Origin: Physcia stellaris
Taxonomy: Eukaryota; Ascomycota; Lecanoromycetes; Caliciales; Physciaceae
Direction of reading: 5' to 3'
Length of the DNA stretch: 29,592 nt
Assembly (NCBI GenBank): GCA_018902385.1
Contig: JABSSW010000088.1
Coordinates: 1-29,592, forward strand
In this document: positions 10,595-21,170 of the stretch, piece after piece
Position numbering within the stretch: the stretch's first letter is position 1
How the letters are laid out: the number at the start of each line of letters is the position of its first letter
Translations under genes and position numbers: made by a program
Notes under the pieces: generated by a model
Told to the model about the DNA's origin: nothing
The model's database searches: none
Seen by the model: the letters and a program-made list of their open reading frames with translations, nothing else

Positions 10595-12720
10595 TGCTTG
10601 TCGCTAAAACATTGAAAATAAATCTAAAGCGAAGTAAATTTCGTGCTTTGATAATCACGTTATCAATCAAGACATTTGTTACGCAAACAAACAATACAAC
10701 AATTATTTGTTTGATTGATTTTGATGTCGAAACGAATTTTATATCACAAATTCTTGTCAAACAAATGCAGTTGTCTGAATTCAAAAAGATTGTTAAACAG
10801 CATGTAGAAATTGTTGACGATCGTGTGATTCAAATGTATGAACATCATGAAAACGTGCATATCATGACACGAAATAATGAAAAACATGTAAAAAAGCAAA
10901 ATGTTGATTTTTGAGCGATTGACATGCGTGAATACGACATGATTTTTGAATATTCATGATTGAATGTTGTCGATTTTGACATTCGTTGACATGATCGTCG
11001 TTGACTATATCGTGATGATGATTATGAGAAATTCAAACAAATCTCAATCAATTTTTGTTTTGCGAAAAAGTTCGTTGATTTAATTATGACTGTCATTGCG
11101 AATCGCGATCGTGCTTATGTCGCAATGTCATATCAAATGCTTCTTTTAGCACAAAGTTATCAGTATCGAAAACGAAATGTTGCTCGTTGTGATGCGTTAC
11201 AAATGAATCGCAACGATCACATTTCTGATGTTATCAAAAAAGTAATCGAAGTATTTTTCAAAACGTTGTCGAACAACTTGAATACGCATGATCAAATCGA
11301 GCATGTTATTGACTTGCAGTCAAACAAAAAATCGCGTTTTGAATTTATATACAATATGTCGCATGACGAATTTATTGTTATACGCAATTATTTCGAAAAC
11401 GCGTTGACGAAGAAATGAATTCGTTTTTTCAACGCATTTGCGAAAACATTTGTGCTGTTTGTCAAAAAGTCAAATGACAATTTGCGTTTATGTGTGAATT
11501 ATCGAAAACTCAATGAAATCACGATCAAGAACAATTATTCATTGTCGTTGCTGTTTGAAACGTTAAAACGCTTCGCGAATGCTAGACATTTCATCAAAAT
11601 AAACATTCGAAATGCGTATTATAAAATTCGTATTCGTCAGAAAAATGAGTGAAAGATTGCTTTTCGTACTCGCTATGAACAATACGAGTATCAAATTATG
11701 TCTTTCGATTTTGCTAACGTTTTTGTTATTTTTCAATTTTATGTTAATGAAGCATTGAAATCATACATTGACGTCTTTTGCGTGATGTATTTGAATGATG
11801 TGCTGATTTATTTCGAAAATGAACAACAGCATTGAAAACATGTTCGTTTGATGTTTAAAGCGTTGTTACGCTATCGCTTGTATGTCAAGTTGAAAAAATG
11901 CGAATTCAACAAAGAAAAAATCAATTTTTTAGACTTCGTTGTTGAACGCAATGATATTCAAATGAAACGTTCGCGTATAGACGCAATCGTCGATTGATTT
12001 GAGTTCGAAAATGCGAAAAATATCATGATTTTTTTAGATTTTGTTGAATTTTATAGACGTTTTGTTAGAAAATTTTCGCAAATCGTAGCATCATTTACGA
12101 ATTTGACGCGTGATGCGAAAAAAAAAAAAGTCGTTCTTCATTTGTTATGACAAAGAAAATTAAAGTTGCGTTCAACGAACTCAAAATTAGATTCACGATT
12201 GTTTTTATTTTTACGCATTATGATTGAGAAGCGAAGTTACGCATGAAAACTGATGTTTTTGATCGCGAAACAAATGATGTGCTCAATCAAAAAAACAAAA
12301 ACGATCAATGACATTTCATTGCGTTTTTCAATTACAAATTCAAAAAAACAAAGATTAATTGAAATACGCATGACAAAAAGTTGTATGCGATAATGTTTGA
12401 TTTCAAAAACTGAAAACACTATTTGCAAAATAGCAAACATTTCATTCGCGTTATTTTTGATCACAACAATTTTCGATATTTTATGACAATCAAAAAATTC
12501 AATGCGAAGCAGATTCGCTGAATTGAAAAACTAATTGCGTTTGACTTCAATATAGAATATCGCAAAAGCAAATTGAATTTTGCGAACGCGTCGTCGAAAA
12601 GATTTGATTTTATGAAATCGAACGATAACGACAAAAACAACGATAAATTTTTGCTTATTTTGCGAAACAAATTTCGCAATCAAAATTATCAATTTGATTT
12701 GCAAAACGATCAACATGTGT
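10591..12720 (+). pseudogene. Element A pol: protease, reverse transcriptase, RNase H
   Basis: Pol starts in the -1 frame relative to gag; its ATG (10594-10596) overlaps the gag stop as TGATG. Aspartic protease: LIDFDVETNFIS at 10711, where the family has D-S/T-G; the Asp remains but Ser and Gly became Phe and Asp. Reverse transcriptase about 11310-11990: LFVKK, LRLCVNYRKLN, AFRTRY and the polymerase motif YLND at 11788-11799, where YxDD is needed, so the first Asp is lost. RNase H about 12200-12590: catalytic Asp 12252-12254 intact, Glu changed to Lys at 12378-12380, third Asp 12459-12461 intact. A run of 12 A at 12118-12129 shifts the frame between RT and RNase H. In-frame stops are nearly all TGA at conserved Trp positions. 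The enzyme would make cDNA in the cytoplasmic particle; this copy cannot. Confidence 0.93.
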
Positions 12721-13090
12721 TTGTTTCAATCAAATTTGCAGCATCGACAACGCGATTGCGTAGCATTGTTACGACAGATATTCGAAATATTGTTTCGAAT
12801 GAAAAAGCTTTCGATAAATGTGTTTGCAAAATTCTAGACATTGTCGCATTTCGACTCTTAGTTCATCAAATTATGAAATCGAAAAAATCTTATTTGAAAT
12901 TGCGAAAATCAATGATTGCGTGATTATTCAAATTACAGCAAAAGAACGCTTTTGTTGTTGAAAAGCAATGACGTCAAAAGTACGCAAACAAACAAGACGA
13001 ACTTTCGAAATGAAATGTTGAAAAAAATGAATTGCTTCGTCGTGATTTCGCAATTTATGTGTTTGAAAACTTCGTTACAAAACAAGAAAT
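12721..13090 (+). pseudogene. Element A pol linker between RNase H and integrase
   Basis: Connects the two domains in Ty3/gypsy pol. Here it is open in alternating frames (12573-12923, then 12916-13101), without a motif that I recognise, so it holds at least one more frameshift. It is the expected length for the connection. Confidence 0.6.
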
Positions 13091-14030
13091 TTTTCGTATG
13101 AATCATGATGATTCAGATGTTGAACATTTTGCGCGCGCAAAAATCGAAAATGTTGTGCGACGCAAATACTTTTGATTTGACATGATTAAAAAAATAGCAA
13201 ATTATGTACGCATTTGTTCAAATTGTCAACGAATGCGAATTCATCGACATAAACTTTATGACGATATGATAACAATCTCATCAAATGAAAAACAATCATT
13301 TGATACAATTATCATGAACTTCATTACAAATATGTCTTTTGTTAGAGATTTTTATATTGAAAAGATTAGCGATTCAATATTAATATTGATAAACAAATTG
13401 ACGAAATACGCAACGTACATAACAATCACAAAAACGTTAAACGCGATAGATTTTGCGAACTTGCTATGACGAAAATTCGTATGTCGTCATGAAATGATGC
13501 GTAACATTATTTCGAATCGGAAGTTTTTTTTCACAAGCAATTTTTGATCTATTTTGTGTTGAAATTTGAAAGCGAAACGTAAATTTAGCACTGTTTTTCA
13601 TTCACAAACAGATGAACAAACAAAAAAACAAAATGTTGTGCTCGAACATTATTTGCGTGTGTATTGCAATTTCAAACAAAATAATTGATCAAATTTGTTA
13701 TTCATGACACAATTTGTCTACAATAATAGCAAGCATTCAAACATTGATCAAATTTTTCAAAAATTCTTGTTTGAATACGTTGCGACTCTAGACAGCGATT
13801 TTGTGAACAATCTTCAAAAAAAGAAGACAGCATTTGCAACAAACAAAGCAAAAACGTTGCGAAACAATCGAACGCATTTAATGAAATTGTGAAAAGCGAT
13901 TTTCGAGCAGCAAATCAAATATTATAATGAAAATCATATAATGAAAAACTTTGAATTTGAAAAAAAAATGTTGTTGCGTGAAATCAATATACGCACATTG
14001 CGTTTCAAAAAGAAAATTGATCATAAATAA
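13091..14030 (+). pseudogene. Element A integrase, catalytically dead
   Basis: The N-terminal HHCC zinc-binding module is intact: His 13104, His 13125, then 29 residues to CSNC (His-X6-His-X29-Cys-X2-Cys). The catalytic core has lost all three acidic residues. The first Asp is Asn (13317-13319), the second, in the SNRK motif, is Asn (13515-13517), and the Glu in DEQTKKQN is Lys (13623-13625). VYNNSKH at about 13716 marks the end of the core. TGA replaces Trp at several positions, including the YF-stop-F motif near 13172. In an active element this enzyme inserts cDNA into chromosomal DNA in the nucleus; the 5-bp duplication flanking A fits that activity by the ancestral protein. It is one frame with RNase H and the chromodomain. 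Confidence 0.93.
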
Positions 14031-14504
14031 CTGAATTTTTTTGAAATTGTCAAAAAAATAAATACGCAAATTTACGAGCTTGATTTGTTTAAACAATATG
14101 AATTCATACATTTTGTGTTTCATGTTTTTTTATTCGAATTTTGATATAGTCGTGACGACGCAAATTCAGAGTCGCAATCAATATTAATAAAAAACGAGAA
14201 AAAGTGAAAGATATCGCAAATGCTAAACAAGCGCATTAAAAAAAATCAATTTGAATATTTTATTGCATGAATAAATTCATCGTCATATGAAAATTCGTGA
14301 AAATCAATGAAGCATTTCGAAAATGCGAAAGACGCAATTGTCAAATTCGAAAATGCGCGCGAGCTACGCAAATCTGAAAGAATTGCGAAACGTCGAAAAA
14401 CAAACAAATTCAAAACGAAATCGAACGAGAAACTTTCAGCAAAAAAACAGACACGTCAATCTTTAAAGCTGAAAAAACGTGAACGATTCAAAAAGCAAAA
14501 ATAA
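14031..14504 (+). pseudogene. Element A pol C-terminus with chromodomain
   Basis: After the integrase core comes a FEIVKKINTQIYELDL stretch and an EFIHFVFHVFLFEF segment, which match the conserved 'PAFHVSLL' region before chromodomains. The chromodomain spans about 14193-14355: a KK-stop-KISQMLNKRI start, EYFIA-stop for the usual EYLVKW, and a YENS-stop-KSMKHFENAKDA end for the NTWEPxxNLxNA helix. Each stop is TGA at an aromatic-cage or neighbouring Trp. A basic Lys/Arg-rich tail runs to TAA at 14502-14504. One in-frame TAA (14028-14030) is an exception to the TGA rule. Chromodomains of this class are known to bind methylated H3K9 and steer integration to heterochromatin. Confidence 0.88.
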
Positions 14505-16163
14505 CAGTAATTGCGACGCGAAAACACAAACAATAAAATGATATTGCGAATTGTTTTTGATTACATGCGCAATTTGCATACACTTCGATGCTATAAAAGT
14601 ATATTGAAACATCAACATCTCAGCGCAAACAAGCACAGAAACAAGCAAAATCAACATCAGATATGCGATTTAATGAATTCAAAAAAACACGAAAATGTAC
14701 GTCAACGCGTCGATAAGTTCATCAATCAAAATTCAAATCACAACAATCAAATCGATTTCGATTGCGTCATGTTAATTGTCGTCGCGTTTAATTGAAACGT
14801 TGCTTATCATGTATTACGCGATTTTGTTGCGCGAAAGCAAACGCAAAAACAGACGCGACAACAAACGAATTTGTTTGCGACGCAAACGAAACGAAGTCGA
14901 AAACAGACGCAAACGAGTCGAAAACGAAAAAAATCGGAAAAAAAACAACGCGAAGCGAATCAGAATTAGAATCAAAGTCAACAGACGAAACAAAAAAGAT
15001 CTTGATTTGCTTTCGAGCAAGCGCAGAAACGAACGAAAACGAAAAAACAGCGAGCAAAAAGTCGTTTTTTGTGACAAATTTTGATGTAATTGTTGCAGCA
15101 ATCTTGCGAAACGCGATCAGAACAAAAGACAGCGAATTTTTTCGATTTGTTTTTGCATCATGTTAGTCACGTTACGCACAAAACTTGCATGCTATTATTT
15201 TTTCAAAATTTCAAAGTTGCTTTCAATTTGTTTTGAGCGCTATTTTGAACAGCAAGAACGCGAACAGTAATTTGAAATTGCGAAGAAATCATGTTTTTCT
15301 CGCAATAATGCGAATTTTTGTTACAGAGTTGACATTTGACGCGTTTGCTATTTTTCGAAGTTTCGCAAACGTGCTTAAAATTTGTGCGAAGTTTTCGAAC
15401 GCAACGCTGACATCAAAAATGAATTGATTTTGTCATACATTAACATTGATTCGAAACAATTGTGCGTGCTTGTTTATTAGATTTTGACAACATGCGCTCG
15501 CGATTGTCACGCGAAAAAAACATTTGAATTGTCGTGTTCTCATTCAACTGTTCAAATGAAAAGAGTTTATCAATTTAACATTGAATCAACAACGTCAACA
15601 TCATAAGCAATACATTTACAGCAGAAATTGCAAAAAGCGACTTGCGAAATGTAAAAAGCAAAAAAGACGACGTCATGATTTATTGCGTTGTTAGCACACG
15701 TACTACATTGTCGACAATTGAAAATTCAATTTCGTCGTCATTGAAACATCATTGCGACAGCATTATCATTTGCAAAAGCGATGTGATAATTGTACAGACA
15801 ACGATATATCATGTTGACATCATTGTCACAATAGTTGTTGCTATCGCAAAACAAAAAAAATCAAATGAAATATCTATTATGTTATGAAGTAAAGATGCTA
15901 AAAAAAAAAAATTCAAAAAGTGAATTGAAAAATTGAAATAAACATTCATCAACACACGACGCGATTCATTTCGATTCGACTTCACAACACGAACGCGATA
16001 TTTGAAATTGCATTACATTGTTATTGTTATTTCTATCTATTGAATTACAGTGTTTCAAAATTACACGTCGAAAGCACAAAGTTATTTACAAAACAACGTT
16101 GTTGCGATACATTTTTGATATGCTATAGAGACATTGATAGTTGACGCGAAAAATCGATCATTC
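14505..16163 (+). other. Element A 3' region with extra open frames, unassigned
   Basis: About 1.66 kb between pol and the polypurine tract, longer than most chromoviruses need. One plus-strand frame runs from ATG 14792 to 15427 (about 211 codons) with a single TAG at 15164-15166. It starts with a Cys-rich patch, then a Lys/Thr/Glu/Ser-rich low-complexity region (about 14850-15060), then a more ordinary part rich in Phe, Ala, Leu and Asn. The in-frame continuation of pol to 14795 and a frame at 15642-15887 are also open. Minus-strand frames across 14788-15101 are open too, so the low-complexity part has few stops in any direction. No similarity to an envelope, RNase H or other accessory protein is visible to me. 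It may be a decayed extra gene or long 3' untranslated region. Confidence 0.45.
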
Positions 16164-16177
16164 AAGAAAAAAACAAT
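16164..16177 (+). other. Element A polypurine tract
   Basis: AAGAAAAAAACAAT immediately before the 3' LTR. Its position and purine content fit the plus-strand primer site of LTR elements. An originally G-containing tract would read like this after loss of ApG and GpG. Confidence 0.6.
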
Positions 16178-16374
16178 TGTAATGAGACGAAATCGATCAA
16201 ACGAACGTTAAAACGTTGTGAGTTTAGCTGTCGCATTTCGTGTTTATATATTCGAAGTTTCACGAACTTCTTTTTGTTTTTTTAACAATTAGTTCTACTA
16301 TGTGTCTAGCATTTATCATAGCAATTAATATTATTATTCGCACATTCTAGTCACGCAATGCTTACATTTTTACA
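16178..16374 (+). repeat. Element A 3' LTR
   Basis: 197 bp, TGTAATGAG to TTTTTACA, aligned without gaps to the 5' LTR. It carries T/A at 12 and C/G at 5 of the 17 differing positions, so both copies were mutated after insertion, this one more heavily. Confidence 0.95.
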
Positions 16375-16379
16375 GAAAT
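16375..16379. repeat. Target site duplication of element A, right copy (GAAAT)
   Basis: Exact match to 8892-8896. Removing element A and one copy joins the two halves of the element D integrase in the same reading frame. Confidence 0.93.
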
Positions 16380-16770
16380 AACGCGTGCAATAAATCATTG
16401 AATCGTATAATCAATAACAATCACGATTCATTTGTTATTATTGACAATGATAAATAATGATTCGATCAAATCGAAATTTCAACGTTTTAATAATTGATTT
16501 TTATCAAATCAAATTTTAAAAAAATGCATTACATTTTTTTGACGTTTTTGAATTTGACGATCAATTGATATTTGAAACACATTCGCACAAAATGTTTGAT
16601 GTTTTTGCGCATGTCGAATTATCATTGTTTGATTTTAATGATGTCAAACAAAATCGTATTCGAACAATAATCATAAATTTTGTGAACATGATTCAAATAA
16701 TTTGCACGAATTCAAAATTCGACATAAAAAATTCAATTATTAACGAAAAAATCTCGATGATGCGAAACAT
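16380..16770 (-). pseudogene. Element D integrase, N-terminal half (Ty3/gypsy relic)
   Basis: Reading the minus strand from about 16770 downwards: a RDFFVNN segment, then HVHKIYDYCSNT (the His-His part of the zinc module; cac at 16682-16684), FDMRKNIKHFVRMC with the first Cys near 16580, and a second Cys now Tyr. After a frameshift comes NFDLIES, whose Asp (codon 16470-16472) is the intact first catalytic Asp. Then IVIVIDYTIQ, TGA at a Trp position, and FIARVISETI, which runs straight across the element A insertion point into 8891. Catalytic residues 2 and 3 are in the other half at 7979-8891. This places the insertion inside the integrase core. CpT/ApG depletion is far stronger than in element A. 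Confidence 0.75.
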
Positions 16771-17343
16771 TATCGTCGTTCAATTTGAATTGATTTTTAT
16801 ATTTTTTCAATTTCGCATTTCATTTTATTTTATTTGACAAAATTTCATCGCGCGTATAAATTATTATCGTTTCGTCGAAAATGATAATACGCAAATTTAT
16901 TTGCAAAAATCGCAAACGATAATCGTTTTTTCGATTCAAAATGTCGAACACAATCATTTCAAATTTCGATTTGTATTTGATGTTCAAACGATATTTTTCG
17001 AATTCAACGAATCAACGAATTAAACGATTCGATGATTTTATCGTATTTTTCAAATGTTGCAATTCGACGTGATTCGTACGCATCAAAATTGTCGTTTCAT
17101 TTTTCACGTAACATTTTTATTTTCGTTGTCATGTCATGTCAAGATCGTCAAACACGTTAATCTGATCGAATTTAGCGTTTTGATCGATAGAATATAACAT
17201 TTCGAGAATTTTCATTTTTTTTCGTTTTCACAATTCAATTTTATCATTATTCACAATGTTATCACGATAATTCATCATCGTTTTGTAAATATTGCGTTTG
17301 TTTGTAATTATTTGATCATTCAATCGTATAATTTTTTACAATT
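16771..17343. other. Old sequence between element D and element B
   Basis: On the minus strand two frames stay open over about 100 codons each if TGA is read as a former Trp codon (about 16830-17130). The stretch nearest the integrase is compatible with the linker upstream of the zinc module, but I recognise no RNase H or reverse transcriptase motif. The left boundary of element B must lie here or just to the right; no LTR could be identified. Confidence 0.35.
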
Positions 17344-18005
17344 TTGAATCGTTTAAATTTTCGTGAACGATTGTTCGATCAAATGATATCATTTAAAATT
17401 TCGAAAACATTTGTTGTCATTGCGTTCGTGATTCGAAACAATATCGTTATTTCGTTTCAACAATCATCATTCGACAACACGATCGTGAAATCGTTTCAAT
17501 TTGAAATCGATCAATCAAACGAATTGATTTCAATTCATGAAAATTCATCAAACGACGAACGCATTGTTGTTGTTTTTCGCGTGTCGTTTCGACGTATTAT
17601 CGTCGTTTCAACGAACGTCGACGATTTCGAATTCGATAATCAAATTGATTATGCACAATTGCGAACAATTCAAACAATAATTGAAAAAAAAAACGAAAAA
17701 CAAACGTGAATATAAATTGTTTTTGAAAAAAATCAAACGTTTCGATTCAACGTCATTTCGAAAAAACGAAATTAATTCAATTCGCGTTGTTGAAAAAAAG
17801 CGAAAACATTCATAAACGTTTTTCAATAACGAAAACGACGATGACAATGACGACAACGAAAAATTTCGTAATAAATTTATTTCGAAACGTTCGCGTTTTC
17901 GACAAATCATCGAATTCAAATTCAAAAATTTATTTATTTATAACGTCAAAAATATTAAAAAATTTCAATCGTGAATTCGAAACGTCGCGTGAATTTTCGA
18001 TGTAA
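17344..18005 (+). pseudogene. Element B 5' coding remnant (probable N-terminal gag part)
   Basis: Open from 17344 to 17709, then TGA and TAA codons, and a second open frame 17787-18005 in another frame. It is acidic and Ser/Asn rich with no motif. Its place directly upstream of the gag domain suggests the poorly conserved gag N-terminus, but it could be leader sequence or pre-existing DNA. Confidence 0.35.
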
Positions 18006-18081
18006 ATTTTAATTATTTTTTCAAACGTCGTATCAAAATCGTTTGAACGTAACAGTTTTTTGATGCGATTTCAATCGAATT

Positions 18082-18800
18082 ATGAAAATCGCATCAAAAA
18101 GTCAATCAACATCGAAAAAGATTGATGATGACGTGATCGTATTTTTCGAAATTTTTTACAACGATGTCGAATTTTTTGAAATTCGTCGTTTTGATGTGAA
18201 TCAAAAATACGTTAATGTCAAAAAAACGATGAATGAATTCGCGACGCATTTCGAATCGTTGAAAACAAAATTGAACGTCATTGAAAACATCAAACGAAAC
18301 AAATTTTTTTATGATTTGAACGATATTTTACGAAAAATTATCACATTCGATGCAATTTTGTCGACGATTCGTCAAAAAAATTTGATCAAAATCGTCAATG
18401 CGAAACGATCGTCATTTTATCAAAAATTTTCAAAACGTTTTCGATTTTCGCAAATTTTTTGATTCGAAAATCGTGAACATCAAAAAAACAAAAATTTCGT
18501 CAAAAATGATTTTTTTGCGCAATTTGATAAAACGAAAAATCAATTTGATAAAAACAAAAAAAACGACGTCAATTCGTCGACGAAAAAAAATCGAAATTGT
18601 TACAATTGCGATAAATCGAAACATAAAAAAAAATTGTTTTTATTCAAAAAAAAAAAAACAATCGTCGACGTTAATGCGATTCGCAAAAATAAAAACAAAA
18701 TATTTTCAAAATTTATCGAAATCAAAAACGATTCGAAAAATTGAAAAAATTTGTTGCGATAATCGTCGTTATCGTGACGAATTTACACAAAATTCAATCA
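18082..18800 (+). pseudogene. Element B gag with zinc knuckle
   Basis: One frame from ATG 18082 carries a gag-like helical region (18200-18450, including FATHFESLKTKL and ILRKIITFDAIL) and then the nucleocapsid knuckle: Cys 18598, Cys 18607 and His 18622, i.e. CX2CX4H. The last Cys is out of frame because a run of nine A follows the His and TGT occurs one frame over. In-frame stops are TGA. The protein would package element RNA; this copy is broken by stops and the A-run shift. I did not find a convincing protease downstream (18640-19130 is scrambled). Confidence 0.7.
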
Positions 18801-18886
18801 AATGATATATTTATTCGCGTCAACGTCAATATTTTTGAAAAATGACAATCGCAAATGAATTTTATAAATTCGATCGTTAACATAAA

Positions 18887-19350
18887 TTGCATTTCGAAAT
18901 CGTTGAAAAAAAAAATTTACAAAACATCGACGAAACGTTCATGAAAATGAATAATTTCGATATCGAAAACAAATTTTTCATTAATACGTATCAAATAAAA
19001 ATAAATGTTCGTAATGACAAAAATAATTTTTTTATTTCGATGCAAAAATTTTTTTCGTTTCAAAATTTGATGTATTTTTTGATAATGAATTTTTCATACA
19101 TGATAAAAAACAATTCACACGTACATTGATTCACGATGACGTAACGTTACACAATCAAAAAAAATCGATTGAAATTAAATATTTTCGAAAATTTCACGAC
19201 AATGTTAAACGATAACATTATTTCAATGTATGCGTTGATATGCATCATACAAAAAAACGACGAAACATCGATCGAAATTTCGAACGAATTGCAAACATTC
19301 GAAAATATTTTTTTTTTTCAAATCGACGATTACGTTTTTTTCGCACGACG
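18887..19350 (+). pseudogene. Element B gag-pol junction, decayed
   Basis: Open frames 18887-19129 and 19169-19369 in different phases. The second contains ISNELQTFENIFFFQIDD, which fits the conserved segment before reverse transcriptase (the family's 'F.DVFSE.....LP' region). The protease D-S-G motif is not visible. Confidence 0.5.
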
Positions 19351-20690
19351 AACACGATCATGTCATTGATTTAATGTCGAACAAATTTTCGTTTTTCGAA
19401 TTTTTGTACAATATGTTTCAAAAAAAATTAAGAAATTTTCAAAAATATATTCGCGAAAATTTTGCGTTAAATCGTATCAAATATTCGATTGTCGATATTG
19501 ATACGTCGATATTGTTCATTTTCAAAAAAAATGAAAATTTAAAATTTTGCGTGAATTACAAAAATTTAAATGCGATCACGATCAAAAACAAAATTTCATT
19601 ATTATGAATTGATGAAACATTGAATCGTTTAATGAACGTCGCGTATTTTATCAAATTAAATTTGAAAAACGCGTATTATCGTATAAAAATCAAAACGAAT
19701 AACGAATAAAAAATCGCATTTCGAACACGATACGATTTTTTCGAATACGTTGTCATGTTTTTCGATTTTGTCAACGCGTCGACGATTTTTCAATTTTTCA
19801 TGAACAAAATGTTTGCAAAATTGATAAACAAATTGTGCGTATTGTTTTTAAACGACATTTTGATTTATTTTCGAACGAAAAAAAAACATTGACGTTACGT
19901 AAAAACGATGTTTAAACGTTTTCGAAAATTCAATTTTTTCGTCAATTTGATCAAATGTCGATTTATGCAAAAATTCATCGAATTTTTAAATTATATCATC
20001 AATAACAAAAAAATATTCATGAACATAAAAAAAATAAATTCGATCAAATTATGATCGATTTTTGATAATTTCAAAAAATTGCAAATTTTTTTGAAATTCG
20101 CAAATTTTTATCGAAAATTCATCGTAAAATATACGAAAATGTCGCGTTCATTTTTCGAATTATTGAAAAATAACAAAAATGAAAAACAAATCGACGAATT
20201 CATTTAAAACGACGAAACAATAAAAATTTTCAAAAAATTTATTCGTATGTTCATCGAAACGTTCATGTTGATACATTTCGATTTCAATAATTGAACAATG
20301 ATTGAAATCGATATTTCAAAATTCGTTATCGCAAAAATAATTTCGCAATTGATGAAAAATTTCGATATCGAAAATCAAACGCAATAACATTTCGTCGTTT
20401 TTTATTCAAAAAAATGATATTTGTCGAAATCAAATATTCAACGCACGATCAAAAATTGTTTGTTATCGTGAAAAATTTCAAACAATGACGTCATTATTTA
20501 AAAAATTATCAATTTACGATTATCGTAATGTCGAATTATAACAATTTGAAATATTTCATGTTTATCACGTTTTTGAACAAACGACAAATCAAATGAATTT
20601 TATTGTTCAATAAATATGATTTCGAAATCAAATACAAAAATGAAAATTTCAATTCAACAAACGAATCATTTCGACGTTCAAATTACGAAA
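19351..20690 (+). pseudogene. Element B reverse transcriptase and RNase H
   Basis: One frame from about 19351: HVIDLMSNKFSFF, a YIRENFALNRI segment, LKFCVNYKNLNAITIKNK, KIAFRTRY and the polymerase motif FLND at 19845-19856. Tyr is Phe and the first Asp of YxDD is Asn; the second Asp is intact. RNase H begins near 20295 with the first Asp intact in EIDIS. Later, in shifted frames, THDQKLFVIV has Lys for the catalytic Glu, and the third Asp is Asn in VMSNYNNLKYF (about 20525-20560). Stops are mainly TGA at Trp positions, with a few TAA. The frame shifts once near 20430. Conserved order and spacing make the assignment firm despite heavy damage. Confidence 0.88.
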
Positions 20691-21170
20691 ACGAAAACGA
20701 AAACGATAACATTTGTTTGTTCATATTGCAAAACAAATTTCGAAACATCGCAATTGCGAATATCGCGTTTTCAACAAAATCGAAACAATGCGAAAAAATT
20801 TTTGATGAAAAATTTTCAAAAAAAAATTTTCAAAACGAAATTGTCGCGATATCGCAAACAATGCGTCGAAAAAAAATTGTTGAAACGTGTGACAAAAAAA
20901 ATTCGTACGAAAATTTATTTCAAAAAATTTTCAACAAAATTGAAAAATTGCAAATATTCGACAATGAATGCGTAAAACGTCGCGCGTTCATACGAAACGA
21001 CAAAAAATTTAAAAATTGAACGTTAAATTCGAACAATGTTTTACGATATTGACATGTTGTATATGTATCAAATAAAACAAATTTAAAAATCGAAATTTTG
21101 CGACGTTGTCACGACGATTTTTTTGCGAAACATTTCGAAATTGAAAAAATCGTTGATTTCATTCAACGAA
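20603..21170 (+). pseudogene. Element B linker between RNase H and integrase
   Basis: Open from 20603 to 21019 in one frame, starting with NKYDFEIKYK and FNSTNESFRRSNY, which correspond to the end of the RNase H region (the conserved 'I.Y..G..N..AD.LSRR'). The remainder is Lys/Asn rich linker. Confidence 0.6.

Larger units (their letters stand above)
8897..16374 (+). mobile_element. Element A: full-length Ty3/gypsy chromovirus, inactivated
   Basis: A 7.48-kb LTR retrotransposon. Order: 5' LTR 8897-9093, gag 9132-10594, pol 10591-14504 (protease, reverse transcriptase, RNase H, integrase, chromodomain), 1.66 kb of unassigned sequence, polypurine tract, 3' LTR 16178-16374. Both ends carry the same 5-bp duplication. 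The gene order RT-RNase H-integrase and the C-terminal chromodomain define a chromovirus. It retains many CpT/ApG dinucleotides while its flanks have almost none, so it inserted after the flanks had been mutated or has been through fewer mutation rounds. Only three GG and no CC are visible in it. Stops, frameshifts and lost catalytic residues make it non-autonomous. Confidence 0.95.

Noticed and set aside
9132-14504. TGA read as Trp, as in a mitochondrial or other variant genetic code.
   Set aside because: Catalytic Asp/Glu and Gly residues are also lost, frameshifts are frequent and the genes are nuclear LTR retrotransposons; the TGA codons are explained by GpG to GpA mutation.
14788-15101. 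Minus-strand frames across the low-complexity part of element A as an antisense gene.
   Set aside because: Several frames on both strands are open there because of the short Lys/Arg/Ser-type repeats; none shows a domain.
17281-17341. Possible end of a 5' LTR of element B (TTTTTTACA at 17340).
   Set aside because: No matching sequence is found near 22440-22660 or elsewhere to the right of B, and no suitable TGTAA start at LTR distance.
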